DNA from: an uncultured Clostridium sp. | GTDB lineage: Bacteria; Bacillota; Clostridia; TANB77; CAG-508 | Reading direction: 5' to 3' | DNA: 64,000 bases | NCBI GenBank assembly: GCA_948467875.1 | Contig: CAOKFZ010000001.1 | Coordinates: 125,889 to 189,888, forward strand | In this document: piece by piece, positions 30,066 through 40,044 of the stretch | Numbering within the stretch: position 1 is the stretch's first letter | How the letters are laid out: the number at the start of each line of letters is the position of its first letter | Program-made: the position numbers and the translations under genes | Notes under the pieces: generated by a model | Told to the model about the DNA's origin: nothing | What the model saw: the letters and a program-made list of their open reading frames with translations, nothing else | Database searches by the model: none

Positions 30066-30497
30066 TTATTCTTCTACATTTTCAGCGCTTTCTTCGGTCT
30101 CTTGCTCTTCTTTTTCCGTTCTTTTATGCACCCCTTGTACATTGACATTGACTTCAAGCACTTTTAAATCTGTCATCGATTCTACAGATTTTTTTATCCT
30201 AGTTTGAATTTCATAAGCAACTTCAGGAATTCTAGCTCCGTATTCTACAATAATATTAACATCGATTTTCGTACTTTTTTCCCCAACTTCAACTTTAATT
30301 CCCTTGCTTAAGTTCTTCTTTCCGCTAATCACTTCTGTAATTCCTGCAAAACCGCCTGCCATTCCATAAACGCCTTCTACTTCAGATACCGCAATTCCTG
30401 CATAAGTAGCCACTACATCATTTGAAATCTTGATGGTGTCATTTCCTCCAACAGCAATTTCCTCATCATTTCTAACTTCTTCATTTACATCAGACAT
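30066..30497 (-). CDS. Asp23/Gls24 family envelope stress protein
   Basis: From MSDVNEEVRN at 30497, chosen for its AAAGGAGGA site, the protein has 143 residues. Asp23 features are IKISNDVVATYAGIAVSEVEGVYGMAGG, a basic loop and VNIIVEYGARIPEVAYEIQTRIKKSVESMT, with an acidic tail. It heads the asp23-amaP-DUF2273-nusB-xseA-xseB-fhs gene run. Asp23 lines the inner face of the membrane, and its loss triggers cell wall stress genes in Staphylococcus. Confidence 0.93.
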   Translation of the reverse strand: MSDVNEEVRNDEEIAVGGNDTIKISNDVVATYAGIAVSEVEGVYGMAGGFAGITEVISGKKNLSKGIKVEVGEKSTKIDVNIIVEYGARIPEVAYEIQTRIKKSVESMTDLKVLEVNVNVQGVHKRTEKEEQETEESAENVEE

Positions 30498-30565
30498 ATT
30501 TTCCGTTCCTCCTTTATTTTTATTTATCATTAGTATATCAATATATTTCCAATTTTACAAGTATT

Positions 30566-31144
30566 TTAAGTAAAATTTTCTTCTTTTTCCAATTTTCCGT
30601 TACACGCTTTTAAAACCAATTTTAAATCATTCCAAAAATCAATCTTTTTTGTGTCATCTCTAAGAAGAGCCGCTGGATGAAATGTTGGCATGTATTGGAT
30701 GCCTTTTTTCTCAATCCATTTTCCTCTACTTGACGTAATTCCGTATTGGTCGCCCAAAATATTTTTTAAAGCAGTATTCCCCATCAGTACAACAATTTCC
30801 GGCTTTACCAGCATCACTTGATTTCTCAAATAATCCAAGCAAGCCTCTGCTTCATTTTTCAGTGGAGTTCGATTTCCTGGCGGTCTACATTTCACAATAT
30901 TGGCTATATAAATTTGGCTGCGATCAATGCCAAGACCTTTAAATGCTTGATTCATCAATTTCCCTGCTTTTCCTACAAATGGCACACCTTGTTTATCCTC
31001 ATCCGCACCTGGTCCTTCCCCAATAAACATAATTTTGGCATTGGGATTTCCGTCCGCAAAAACTGTATTTGTCCTGTTTTGACATAAGCCACACTTCGTG
31101 CATTTCTTCACTACTTCATTGATTTCTTCTAATGTTTGGTACAT
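30566..31144 (-). CDS. Uracil-DNA glycosylase, family 4 type with 4Fe-4S cluster
   Basis: The 192 residues contain [15 protein letters not shown] (two cluster cysteines), the catalytic-site motif [14 protein letters not shown], later cluster cysteines in [11 protein letters not shown] and EACL, and the HPAALLR motif. This is the SPO1 polymerase-like, thermostable-type uracil-DNA glycosylase that removes uracil from DNA. It lies between a toxin-antitoxin pair and asp23. Length is typical. Confidence 0.93.
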   Translation of the reverse strand: MYQTLEEINEVVKKCTKCGLCQNRTNTVFADGNPNAKIMFIGEGPGADEDKQGVPFVGKAGKLMNQAFKGLGIDRSQIYIANIVKCRPPGNRTPLKNEAEACLDYLRNQVMLVKPEIVVLMGNTALKNILGDQYGITSSRGKWIEKKGIQYMPTFHPAALLRDDTKKIDFWNDLKLVLKACNGKLEKEENFT

Positions 31145-31170
31145 CTATTTTCCCTTTCTTATATTAAATA

Positions 31171-31464
31171 TTAAATTAATTTGCTAAAATCCCTTTTATG
31201 ATATTTTATATTTCTAATTTCCATAACATCTTCTATTACTGTATAAAATATTATATAATGATCAACATAAATTTTGTAATAAGTATATCCCCCATATGTA
31301 TTATACTTCTCATAACTGATTGGTTTTTCTATTGCAATTTCTACTTTTTCAATTAATCTATTTGCTACAATACCATTTTTCAACTCATTTTTTATATAAG
31401 AAGTAATTGCATCTAAATCCTCAAAAAAATCTACGGAATATCTTATTCCAAATTTATTAGTCAT
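31171..31464 (-). CDS. RelE/ParE-type toxin
   Basis: The 97 residues show the RelE/ParE pattern: YSVDFFEDLDAITSYIKNEL, a middle helix NRLIEKVEIAIEKP and the strands YYKIYVDHYIIFYTV and MEIRNIKYHKRDF. Such toxins cleave ribosome-bound mRNA or target gyrase; which applies is not clear. It overlaps the antitoxin gene by 8 bases, antitoxin first, as usual for type II systems. Confidence 0.85.
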   Translation of the reverse strand: MTNKFGIRYSVDFFEDLDAITSYIKNELKNGIVANRLIEKVEIAIEKPISYEKYNTYGGYTYYKIYVDHYIIFYTVIEDVMEIRNIKYHKRDFSKLI

Positions 31465-31765
31465 TCAGTTTCCTCCTTATTTCTCTAAATACCTCCTCAT
31501 GTGTCAAAAATTTTGTATTAGGATCTTCTATTTGTTTTTCTAATTCTTTCAAGAAATTTTCCATATCTACATCACCAAACCTTTCTTCTAATTTATTCTG
31601 CAATTCTATTTCTTTCATTAAATCTGAATATTTTTCCAAGCTCATTACCACCATTGTTCCATAGCCATTCTTGGTTAAATAAACCTCTTCGTTTTCTTTC
31701 AAAACTAATTCTTCTATTTCTGGATATTTGTTTCTCAAATCTGAAACTGGTCTTATATTTATCAT
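31457..31765 (-). CDS. Phd/YefM-type antitoxin
   Basis: From MINIRPVSDLRNKY at 31765 the protein has 102 residues. INIRPVSDLRNKYPEIEELV, then VYLTKNGYGTMVVMSLEKYSDL is the Phd/YefM DNA-binding fold; the acidic helical tail binds the toxin. The start is chosen for GGGGGG about 10 bases upstream over an ATG six codons earlier. It would be autoregulated from the promoter at 31799-31827. Confidence 0.87.
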   Translation of the reverse strand: MINIRPVSDLRNKYPEIEELVLKENEEVYLTKNGYGTMVVMSLEKYSDLMKEIELQNKLEERFGDVDMENFLKELEKQIEDPNTKFLTHEEVFREIRRKLND

Positions 31766-31798
31766 AAATGACGCCCCCCTCAATCAATTATTATCAGT

Positions 31799-31827
31799 TT
31801 TTTATCATAATTTTATCGATATGTCAA
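31799..31827 (-). promoter_or_regulatory. Promoter of the toxin-antitoxin pair
   Basis: Minus-strand TTGACA (31822-31827), 17-base spacer and TAAAAA (31799-31804), with several nearby TGATAA/TTATCA motifs that could serve autoregulation. Confidence 0.5.
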
Positions 31828-31843
31828 TAGTAATTTGATATTT

Positions 31844-32635
31844 TTACAAACTTATCACTGCTGTTGCCCTTTTGAAATGTTCTCCTTCTGCCCTTGCCGA
31901 ATGAATTCTATCTTGATTGCAAACGCTACAAATTCCACAATCGATGATATTACTTTTTTTCACACCTAGGTCCTCTAGCAAAATTTGATTAATCAAAACT
32001 GTATCAATCAAATATTTTGTTTTTCCATTTTTCACTTCTCCCACCTCAATCATGTCCTCTAAACGGTTCGTAAACTTAAAAATTTCGCTACACAAATCTT
32101 TCACATCTTCGTCTACTTCAAAGTGACATTTACGAATACTTGGACAAATACAAACCAAAATGTTTTCTGGTTTGCACTCATACAAATTTATCATTTTTAC
32201 AACCGTTTTTTCTGCAATTTTTTGAAAGGTTCCTTTCCAACCTGAATGCACATTTGCAATCACTTTTTGGACTGGATCATACATCAAAAATAAAATACAA
32301 TCCGCATTTTTGGTTGTCAGTGTAATTCCCTTTTGATTCGTGATTAATCCATCCACATTTTGCAACTCTTCACTTGGTTTGACACAATCAATACATTTGA
32401 CAACATCTGTATGTGTTTGGACTGGTTTTACCAATGTTTTCTCGTCCAATTCTAACGCCTTGCTAAGTCGCAAATAACTTTCATTTTCTACTTCAGAATT
32501 TCTACTAAAATCTAAATTTTCACCCTTTAAAGTATAAGCATGTTTGATGCCATATTTTAGCAATTTTTTAAACTGTATCAACTCTATATTTCCGTTATTT
32601 TTATACACAATATTTTCATTAGAAAAATGAAACAT
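31844..32635 (-). CDS. pgeF: Laccase-domain purine nucleoside phosphorylase/peptidoglycan-editing factor (YlmD/YfiH)
   Basis: The 263 residues carry VQTHTDVV, TTKNADCILFLMYDP, NVHSGWKGTFQKIAEK and a zinc-site CGICSVCN-x-DRIHSAR, the YfiH/YlmD laccase-domain signature. Members act as zinc-dependent nucleoside phosphorylase/deaminase enzymes or in peptidoglycan fidelity. It begins one base after the addB stop, so it is co-transcribed with addB. Confidence 0.9.
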   Translation of the reverse strand: MFHFSNENIVYKNNGNIELIQFKKLLKYGIKHAYTLKGENLDFSRNSEVENESYLRLSKALELDEKTLVKPVQTHTDVVKCIDCVKPSEELQNVDGLITNQKGITLTTKNADCILFLMYDPVQKVIANVHSGWKGTFQKIAEKTVVKMINLYECKPENILVCICPSIRKCHFEVDEDVKDLCSEIFKFTNRLEDMIEVGEVKNGKTKYLIDTVLINQILLEDLGVKKSNIIDCGICSVCNQDRIHSARAEGEHFKRATAVISL

Positions 32636-32636
32636 T

Positions 32637-35600
32637 TTATCCCTCCATTAATTCATTCAAAATACCTTGATGATTTCTATGATTAACATAGCCATAATCA
32701 TTTCCTTTTATATTGGGATTAAACATACAAATAGACTTATATTGGCAATAATCACAACCTGTTTTTCCCTGATATTGATATGGTTTTATTGAAATATTCC
32801 CTGCTAAAATTTCTTGCGAAATTTCTTTGATAATTTCCTTGACTTTTTTTTGCAACTTTTCAAACTCTTCTTTAGAAGCTACACTCGATAATTTTTCACT
32901 AATTTCGCCATTTTTTCCGACATAAACTGGCACTGCCATCGAGTAACCATTTTCTAACTGATTATCCATCATTTTTATCACATTAACATCTGCCAAAATT
33001 AGTCCTTGCATCTTAAAATTTTTTCGGATTTCCTTCTCAATTTCTTCTTCCGATAAATTCTTTTTTGCCTTCACAATTGAGTCAACTAAACCTAAATATA
33101 AAATCCCTGCTTGTTCCGAATTTTTCTGCTCCGCAACTGCATCTAAATAAGTAATTAATTGAATTTGCAAACCAGCCACAACTTGATTCAAATCTAACTT
33201 TTTTATTTGCGATTTGTAATCAATAATTCTGACATATTCTTTATCATTTAATTGACCTACATCAAGCCTATCAATCTTTCCAATAATTTCAATATTTTCA
33301 CCTGTTTCTAACTGCAATTTAATCGCATCATAGTCCGCATTTTTGGAACCAAATTCTAACTCATGACCAGCCACTTCAAAATCACTATATCTTAAACTTT
33401 CAATAATATACTTTATCGATTGTTTTACAACTTTTTTTAGCCTTCTTGTCATCAACTTAAATTTAGCAGAACTCGAAAAAATATAATACTTCGAAGTTTG
33501 TAAAATTTCCTCTATTATTTTATCTACTATCTCTAAAATTTTTTCTTCTGAAAGTGTCTTAACATTCAAATTTTTATTCTGAATTTCTTCACAAAATGCA
33601 TCAATTACTTCATGCATAAAAGATCCTGCATCAATTGCATTCATTTGAAATCCTTCGTTTTCTTTTAATTTTAAGCCATATGTCATGTGAAAAGAGAAAG
33701 GACATCTACGATAATTTTCTAATCTCGAAACAGTCGTTTTCAAAGTAGTTCCATACATTTTTTTGATGCTTTTTAAACTAATTTTTTCTGCCTGATTTGT
33801 ATAGTACATTCCTGAAATAGCTCTTGAAAATTTTTTCTTATTTTTTTGATAAAAATAAAGCAAAATATCTCTCCAAATGTCCTTTATTTTTCCATTTTCT
33901 AAATAGTCATGATAAACTTGCAAAGCCTCTTCAAAAGTTGCCTGTTCATTTGTAACAGAATATTCTTTTTGAATCATATCACTTTTCTGCTCTAATTTTG
34001 GAAAAAATCGTCTTATTTTTTTTATCATAATAGAAGGTCGAACAGAATTTCCCTCTTTATCTGACGAGCAATAACTTAAATATAATTTTTCTTCTGGCAA
34101 AGTCAAAGTTCTATACATATTAAATTGACTTTCATACACACTATCAATCGAATCTTTAGCAAGTTCCATTCCATTTTTTTCTAACAAATTTCGATCTTGG
34201 TCATTCAAAAAACCTTCTTGTCGATTGGCCTTTGGAAATTTTCCATCATTCATACCAAGCACAAATAAAACTTTAATTTTTTTACTTCTTGTTCGTTCCA
34301 TATCTCCCAACATAACTTGGTCCTGAGTGGCTGGAATTTTACCGAAGTTCAGAGGATTGAATTCCCACTTTTAGCAACTCTTTATATTTTTCAAATGTGA
34401 TTTTTTCCTTGCCAAATAAATCTACCATTTCTTCTAAAACATGAGATAAAATTTTATAACTCGTATTATATTCATTCGAAATTTCAACATCATTTGTTTG
34501 TATCATTTTTTCATTTAAATTATGTATAATATCATTTTCTAATAAAAAATCATAAATAATTTGTGTTAAATCTGCTACTGTTTTATTTTGCAAAAAATTA
34601 TTTTTAAAAACAAGTAATGGTTCTACTATTTTTCTTCGCATTTTTTCTAAATTTTCTTGATTTTCATTAAGTGGCTCATACAAAAACTCTTTTTGCCATT
34701 TTGCCCCACGAATGCCCCATTTCTTACAATAATTTTCTAGACAACAAATACTTTCAAAATCAAATCCCAAAAGTCCTATTTTTAAATAATTAAAAACTGC
34801 ATCAAAACTCCAATTATAATCAAAAATCTCTAATAAACTAATCAAATATCGAATTAAAATACTTTGATTTAAATCTTTTTTTTCATCAATAAAAATTGGA
34901 ATTTGATATTTTTGAAAAATTGCCTTGCTGTCTTCTGCATAGTTTTCAATATCATTTGCAATGATTGCAATTTCATGATATTTATATCCATCATTTTTTA
35001 CTAAATGATAAATTTTTTTTGCCACATGCTCCACTTCTGAATAAGGATGATTCGCTAAAAATAATTCCATATTTTCGATTTTTTCTTCCCATTTTTGAGC
35101 ATTTCCATACAAATTTTTTTCTAAATTTACCAACTCATCATTCTTAAAACGATAAGTCTTATCTTGTACCATAAATTCTATTTTACAGCCTTGTTTGCTT
35201 GCTATTTCTAATAATTTTTTAGCATATTTTCGATTAAAATAAAAAATATCATTTTCTTTCTTTTTCGTGCTTTCCAAACAGTCTAGACAAACAGCAACAT
35301 TCATTTCTCTACACAATTTTAAAAGTTCTTCAAAAATACCATATTCTTGTGGCGTAAAACCAAAAAATTCGTCCATATAAATACATGAATTTTCAAACAT
35401 TTTTGAAAATTTTAAATTGTTTTTTAATATAGTCAATTCATCATTTTCGTCCACTAAATTTTGTGCTAGTTTTTCTTCATATTTCTCATACAAAAGTGTC
35501 ATATCTTGTAATTTTAGAGAAACATATTGGTCTTCTAATTTTAAATTTTTTAAATCTTCCACAGACACATTATGCTTCTTAAATTCAGTCAACATTTTAT

Positions 35601-35967
35601 CTACCAGTTGAATATTTTTTTCTGATTTTCCCAGAAATTTTAGTGTATTTTTGTTTTGATTTAAAAGCTCAAAAATCAACATCGATTTCCCAACTTTTGT
35701 CAAAGAATTTGTCGCAATTTCTACTTCTTCTAAAACACGATATGCCATTCTGCTCAAAGTCAAAACCTCTACATTCAGCATTGCTTTTTTACCAGTAACC
35801 TCAAAAAATTTTTTTTCACTTATCAAGTTACTTTGCTCTGGAACAATCACAAAAATATTTTTAAATTGGCTCATTTTTTGTTCCATATCTCGATACAAAT
35901 ATTCACTTTTTCCTGTGCCACTTCTTCCATAAATTACATTCAATTTTGTTTGCATTTTGCTCATCAT
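32637..35967 (-). CDS. addB: ATP-dependent helicase/nuclease subunit AddB, +1 frameshift at CGG
   Basis: The frame from 35967 runs 541 codons to QSSEL, then CGG (34342-34344) and an immediate stop. Skipping the C gives GKIPATQDQVMLGDMERTR and continues to 32637, a total of about 1109 residues, normal for AddB. The N-terminus has Walker-like GRSGTGKS. The C-terminal part has VRIIDYKSQIKK (nuclease motif), CPFSFHMTYGL and the iron-sulfur cysteines CDYCQYKSIC. AddB with AddA processes DNA ends; addA is not in the window. Start is 35967 or the next ATG. Confidence 0.88.
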
Positions 35968-36021
35968 TTTCTCCTTAATTAAGTTAGCCGTTTGAACGAT
36001 AGTGAATTACTGTTAACTACC

Positions 36022-37206
36022 TTAATAATCATTCACACTCAAAGTCGGATATTTAAAATTAGCATTTCCAACGATTTCCCCATCTTCTCTGTGATTAGTA
36101 AAAAATTCTCTGGATCCTTTCAAATAATAACGATAATTTACATCCTTGCTCACTCGACCATTTCCAATAATAATTGGATCGTCCCAAGTAACATCCATCG
36201 CATACCATTTTCCATCAATCATCACATAATTCCAAGCATGACTTTCTGTTTCTCCACTGCTATTTTCACCCGTTCCGCATGCAATTAAACACGGAATTTC
36301 TAAATCATCCATAATCGCCTTAAAAGCACGTGCGTAACCCTCACACACCGTAATTCGATTAATTAAAGCACCATAAATATTATAAATATTTTCTTTAGAA
36401 ACACTGCTATCATACTCCAAATTTTCCACTAAATAATCATGCACACTACGAATTTTATTCTCTACATTTCCATTCAAACGCGACTTAATTCGAGCCTTTT
36501 GTTCCTCAATATCAGCAATTGCTTGTCGCACTTCTTGCTCATTTCTAAAACTTGAATTCAAATAACTTTTTCCGTTACTCGCACCAATTTCAACTGTATA
36601 GGTTGTGCCTAAAATTTTCGTCGTAACTTTAGTCAATAAATACACTTTTGAAATATCAATATAAAACAATTCTGGATTGTCAAAATTCAGTGCATTAATT
36701 GCCAATTGAAACGCATCATTTAATGTCTGCTCGCCTCCCTCTTCATGCAATAAATCATCAAATGTTGTACCAAAATCTACATTATATGTACCAGACTTCA
36801 TACGATCTAAATTTTTCTCTAATTCTGTGTAAATAATCTTCGCATAATAATCCAATTGTGCGTAATAAGAAAAATAAGTCGCTGGCTCAATTTCTGTATC
36901 AAAATTTCCAGAAGAAATTGTCGTATTCATGTTCGGTGCTTCCACATTATGATAGGAAGTTTTTGTCGAATTTTCTTCTCTTATTCCAATCGTTTTATTC
37001 CCTTGGTTACTACTATCAATTGGTTCATATTCTTGTACTTGAAAATCGCCCAACGTTTGATTAATCCACTTTGAAATACGATATTCTTCTGGAATTTCTA
37101 CAATTTCAAGAATGTCCACACAAGCATACACTGTAACAACAAAAATAACTAATATTAACAAATAAATAATAATATTAATAAACCCATTTTGGTTTGATTT
37201 TTTCAT
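36022..37206 (-). CDS. Membrane-anchored transglutaminase-like protein
   Basis: From MKKSNQNGF at 37206 (GGGAGGA site 9 bases upstream) the protein has 394 residues. One N-terminal membrane segment (IIIYLLILVIFVVTVYACV) is followed by a linker and an extracellular domain. Cys288 (VCEGYARAF), His323 (SHAWNYV) and Asp338 (WYAMDVTWDDP) form the transglutaminase-like triad. The NVDFGTTFDD and FYIDISKVYL stretches also recur in the protein at 1-1805. It overlaps the glycosylase stop region upstream. Confidence 0.85.
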   Translation of the reverse strand: MKKSNQNGFINIIIYLLILVIFVVTVYACVDILEIVEIPEEYRISKWINQTLGDFQVQEYEPIDSSNQGNKTIGIREENSTKTSYHNVEAPNMNTTISSGNFDTEIEPATYFSYYAQLDYYAKIIYTELEKNLDRMKSGTYNVDFGTTFDDLLHEEGGEQTLNDAFQLAINALNFDNPELFYIDISKVYLLTKVTTKILGTTYTVEIGASNGKSYLNSSFRNEQEVRQAIADIEEQKARIKSRLNGNVENKIRSVHDYLVENLEYDSSVSKENIYNIYGALINRITVCEGYARAFKAIMDDLEIPCLIACGTGENSSGETESHAWNYVMIDGKWYAMDVTWDDPIIIGNGRVSKDVNYRYYLKGSREFFTNHREDGEIVGNANFKYPTLSVNDY

Positions 37207-37223
37207 ATTTTTCCTCCCATTTT

Positions 37224-38096
37224 TCAGGATGTTTCTCTCTTCCAATAAAACAAATATTGCTGCGCAATTCCAGCCATATTTTCAAACTTTTTTCTAGCCA
37301 ATTCTTCCAACATTTTTTGGCTTATTTTTTCTTCTTTTTCATCGTGAATATAAAGCTCATTCATGACACGTCTGACCCAAACGTCAATCGGAAAAACGTC
37401 AAATTTTTGAAGCGAAAATAGCATAATACAATCCGCTACTTTGGGTCCAACTCCGTTTAATTTTAGAAGTTCTTCACGAAGTAATTTTGTGTCATTCAAA
37501 TCTTTCATTTTTTCCAAATCTAATTGCCCTTCAACAACTTTTTTTGTCACTTCAAAAACTCTTTTATCTCGAAAGCCCAGTCCCAAATTTCTCAAATCTT
37601 CTACACTTGCTTTTGCCAATTGTTCTGGCTTTGGAAACAGATAATAGTGATTTTCTTCAAATTCAATTTTATCACCATATTTTTGAGAAATTCGCTCAAT
37701 AATTTTTTTAATTCGCGGAATATTATTGTTTGCCGAAATCATAAACGAAATAATACATTCCCAAAAATCTTGATGTAAAATACGAATTCCCTCTCCAAAT
37801 TCTATGCTATTTTTCATAAAATTATCAACACTTGCTAAAGCATTTTTTAAGGCTTTATAATCACGATTTAAATCAAAATAATCGGTTATAATTGTCTTCA
37901 AATTCCCCTCACATTTTGCTTGAAAAGAAATCGTTTTATCTTCCTGTTTTACTCTAATCACTGCGTTCTTAATTACCCCAATATAGCTTCCATCTTCTTG
38001 CAAATTCCATCGAAAACACTGCCCACATTCAAAAATATGTTTCAGTTTAAAATCTTCTTGATTTTCTAATTGATATTCTTGGTATCGCATCCTCAA
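37224..38096 (-). CDS. 8-oxoguanine DNA glycosylase (OGG1-like)
   Basis: The 290 residues include the N-terminal FECGQCFRWN, FWECIISFMISANNNIPRIKKII and the helix-hairpin-helix LNGVGPKVADCIMLFSL with its catalytic lysine, followed by FPIDVWVRRV with the catalytic Asp. This is the OGG1/AlkA-type bifunctional glycosylase for oxidised guanine. It overlaps the Fic remnant by 4 bases. Confidence 0.9.
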   Translation of the reverse strand: MRMRYQEYQLENQEDFKLKHIFECGQCFRWNLQEDGSYIGVIKNAVIRVKQEDKTISFQAKCEGNLKTIITDYFDLNRDYKALKNALASVDNFMKNSIEFGEGIRILHQDFWECIISFMISANNNIPRIKKIIERISQKYGDKIEFEENHYYLFPKPEQLAKASVEDLRNLGLGFRDKRVFEVTKKVVEGQLDLEKMKDLNDTKLLREELLKLNGVGPKVADCIMLFSLQKFDVFPIDVWVRRVMNELYIHDEKEEKISQKMLEELARKKFENMAGIAQQYLFYWKRETS

Positions 38097-38509
38097 AACT
38101 CCATTCCTTCGATTGCATTTTCATAAATCCATTGTTTTAATTCTGTCATATCATTTTTTTCATAAAACACAAGTAATTTTTCAAAAAATTCAGCTTGCTT
38201 TTTGACTGAAATTTGAATAATTCCACAACCATTTTCTATCATTATTTTATTGGCAAACAACATCGCTGTTCTCTTATTTCCATCCAAAAACATTTGCCTA
38301 CGCATTGCCCATAGCATAATTGTAATCGCTCTCTCAGTCGGATTCTGTATTTCAAGAAACTCATCTAATTCCTCTTTAATTTGACTTTCTATCGGAAAAT
38401 TTGGTTTCCAATCAGTTCCTCCAATGCTAACTGGAGTCGTTCGTAAATTTCCACAATTGATAATTAAATTCATCCCAATTTTTTTATGAATTTCCCTTAG
38501 TGTATTAAA
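38093..38509 (-). pseudogene. Fic-family protein, 5'-truncated, catalytic His replaced
   Basis: Homology to Fic proteins begins at FNTLREIHKKIG and runs through VSIGGTDWKP, RRQMFLDGNKRTAMLFANKIM and the C-terminus. The usual N-terminal 70-80 residues are absent: upstream lie only a promoter and the pilus terminator. The first plausible ATG (38470) falls after conserved sequence begins. In the active-site loop the HPF position reads QMF, so AMPylation is unlikely even if translated. It could still work as a short protein from an unrecognised start. Confidence 0.55.
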
Positions 38510-38533
38510 ATTATTCGGAATTTCTTCATTTTT

Positions 38534-38563
38534 ATTATAACATATCTTACCTCTATTTTTCAA
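38534..38563 (-). promoter_or_regulatory. Promoter ahead of the Fic remnant
   Basis: Minus-strand TTGAAA (38558-38563), 18-base spacer and TATAAT (38534-38539); likely drives fic, ogg and the transglutaminase gene. Confidence 0.65.
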
Positions 38564-38596
38564 TTTAATTTTACAAAATTTTTTACACCTTTTATA

Positions 38597-38655
38597 GAAA
38601 AAAGAGCTGTTAAAAACTCTATCTTCCAAAAAGAAATCTAAGTTTTTTTCAGCTC
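38597..38655 (-). terminator. Terminator of the pilus operon
   Basis: Minus-strand GAGCTGaAAAAAC ... GTTTTTaACAGCTC long stem followed by TTTTTT, just after the pilC stop at 38676. Confidence 0.8.
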
Positions 38656-38675
38656 CTTTATATAACTTATTTTTT

Positions 38676-40031
38676 CTAAAATCCATAAGCTGAGAATAAC
38701 CAGCCACCCATGTAAATTTGGATACATGGCACAAGCACTACAATTACGAAGAAAATCAGTACCACACCTACAATTGCATATGCCAATTCTGGCAATACTT
38801 TCATGATTTTTTCAAGCGTATTATCAATATCAATATCCATATACTCTACTAATTTTCCCATCATTTCTGTCAAGTCAGTTTGCATACCAATTTTCAACAT
38901 TTCAACTGTCATTGGATTTGAAAACTTCGCACTTTCAAATGGTTCAATCCAAGATTGACCAATATAAATATTGTTAATTGAAACATCAATCATAGACAGC
39001 ATAACATTATTTTTTACAACGTTTTTACTAACTTGCAGCGCATCTTGAATTCGGATACCATTTTGAATATTCAAAAGCATATTTTTAAGTAATCTTGAAA
39101 AATCAATCAAATAAATCAATTTACCAAAAATCGGCATCGTATATTTGAATGTATCAAAACGATATCTTCCATCTGGCGTATGAATGTAAAACCAAACGCC
39201 ACCTACAATTCCTGCAATCACGAGAACTGGTATGTACCAATATGCAATCAGCACATCAACAACACCTGCAAACCAAAGTGTAATCCATGGCAATTGATCT
39301 TTGGTTCCAATAGACTCAAAAATGTTTTGCACTGCTGGAAGTCCTACAATGACGCATACAAAAAGCATGATTATAATACCAATAAACATTGCCAAATTTG
39401 GTATCAATATTCTTTTCAATTTGGTATTCAAAGCTTCACTCTCATCCAAATATTTTATCGCTTGCCCAAGCGCCAAATCTAGCGAACCAGAAAGCTCTCC
39501 AACCTTAATCATGTTAATATAAATGTAGGGAAATACGTCAGAGTAATATTCCATTGTAGTATGCATAAATTCACCAGCTTCCACACCATACAAAATATCC
39601 TCAATTACCAACTTCAATTTTGGATTTTCTGTACTCTCCATAACGGTACTTAGGGCATGCACATTATTAAACTTTGCCTTTTTCAAAAGATAGAAATTCT
39701 GTGTAAAAATACGAATATCTTTTGACGGAATTTTTCTTCTTTCTGCCATACTAGTAACCACTCGCTCACGCAAAGTTTGCCTCTTTATTTTTCGATTGCT
39801 ATCTTTTACTCTTTGGGTTCCAATTTTCTTTAATTCCGAATTCACTCGCCTAAAATTTCTTGGCTTCTTTTTCGCATTTCTTTCATTCATGCGAAGTGTT
39901 TGTGTCACACTAATCGGAATTAAATCATTATGCTTCAAACGTTTTACACAACTTATTTTATTGGCATCCGTAATTCTGTTTTTTACAATTTGACCATTTC
40001 TAGTCATTGCTTTATACATATATGTTGGCAT
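38676..40031 (-). CDS. pilC: Type IV pilus inner-membrane platform protein PilC/GspF
   Basis: The 451 residues start MPTYMYKAMTRNGQIV, then have two T2SS-F domains (IPSKDIRIFTQNFYLLKKA and MPIFGKLIYLIDFSRLLKNML) separated by membrane helices, with a last helix LAYAIVGVVLIFFVIVVLVP. It forms the membrane platform that couples the PilB/PilT motors to pilin addition and removal. A long basic insertion (residues 50-95) is unusual. It is the last gene of the pilus operon. Confidence 0.92.
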   Translation of the reverse strand: MPTYMYKAMTRNGQIVKNRITDANKISCVKRLKHNDLIPISVTQTLRMNERNAKKKPRNFRRVNSELKKIGTQRVKDSNRKIKRQTLRERVVTSMAERRKIPSKDIRIFTQNFYLLKKAKFNNVHALSTVMESTENPKLKLVIEDILYGVEAGEFMHTTMEYYSDVFPYIYINMIKVGELSGSLDLALGQAIKYLDESEALNTKLKRILIPNLAMFIGIIIMLFVCVIVGLPAVQNIFESIGTKDQLPWITLWFAGVVDVLIAYWYIPVLVIAGIVGGVWFYIHTPDGRYRFDTFKYTMPIFGKLIYLIDFSRLLKNMLLNIQNGIRIQDALQVSKNVVKNNVMLSMIDVSINNIYIGQSWIEPFESAKFSNPMTVEMLKIGMQTDLTEMMGKLVEYMDIDIDNTLEKIMKVLPELAYAIVGVVLIFFVIVVLVPCIQIYMGGWLFSAYGF

Positions 40032-40044
40032 TTATACGTCCTCC

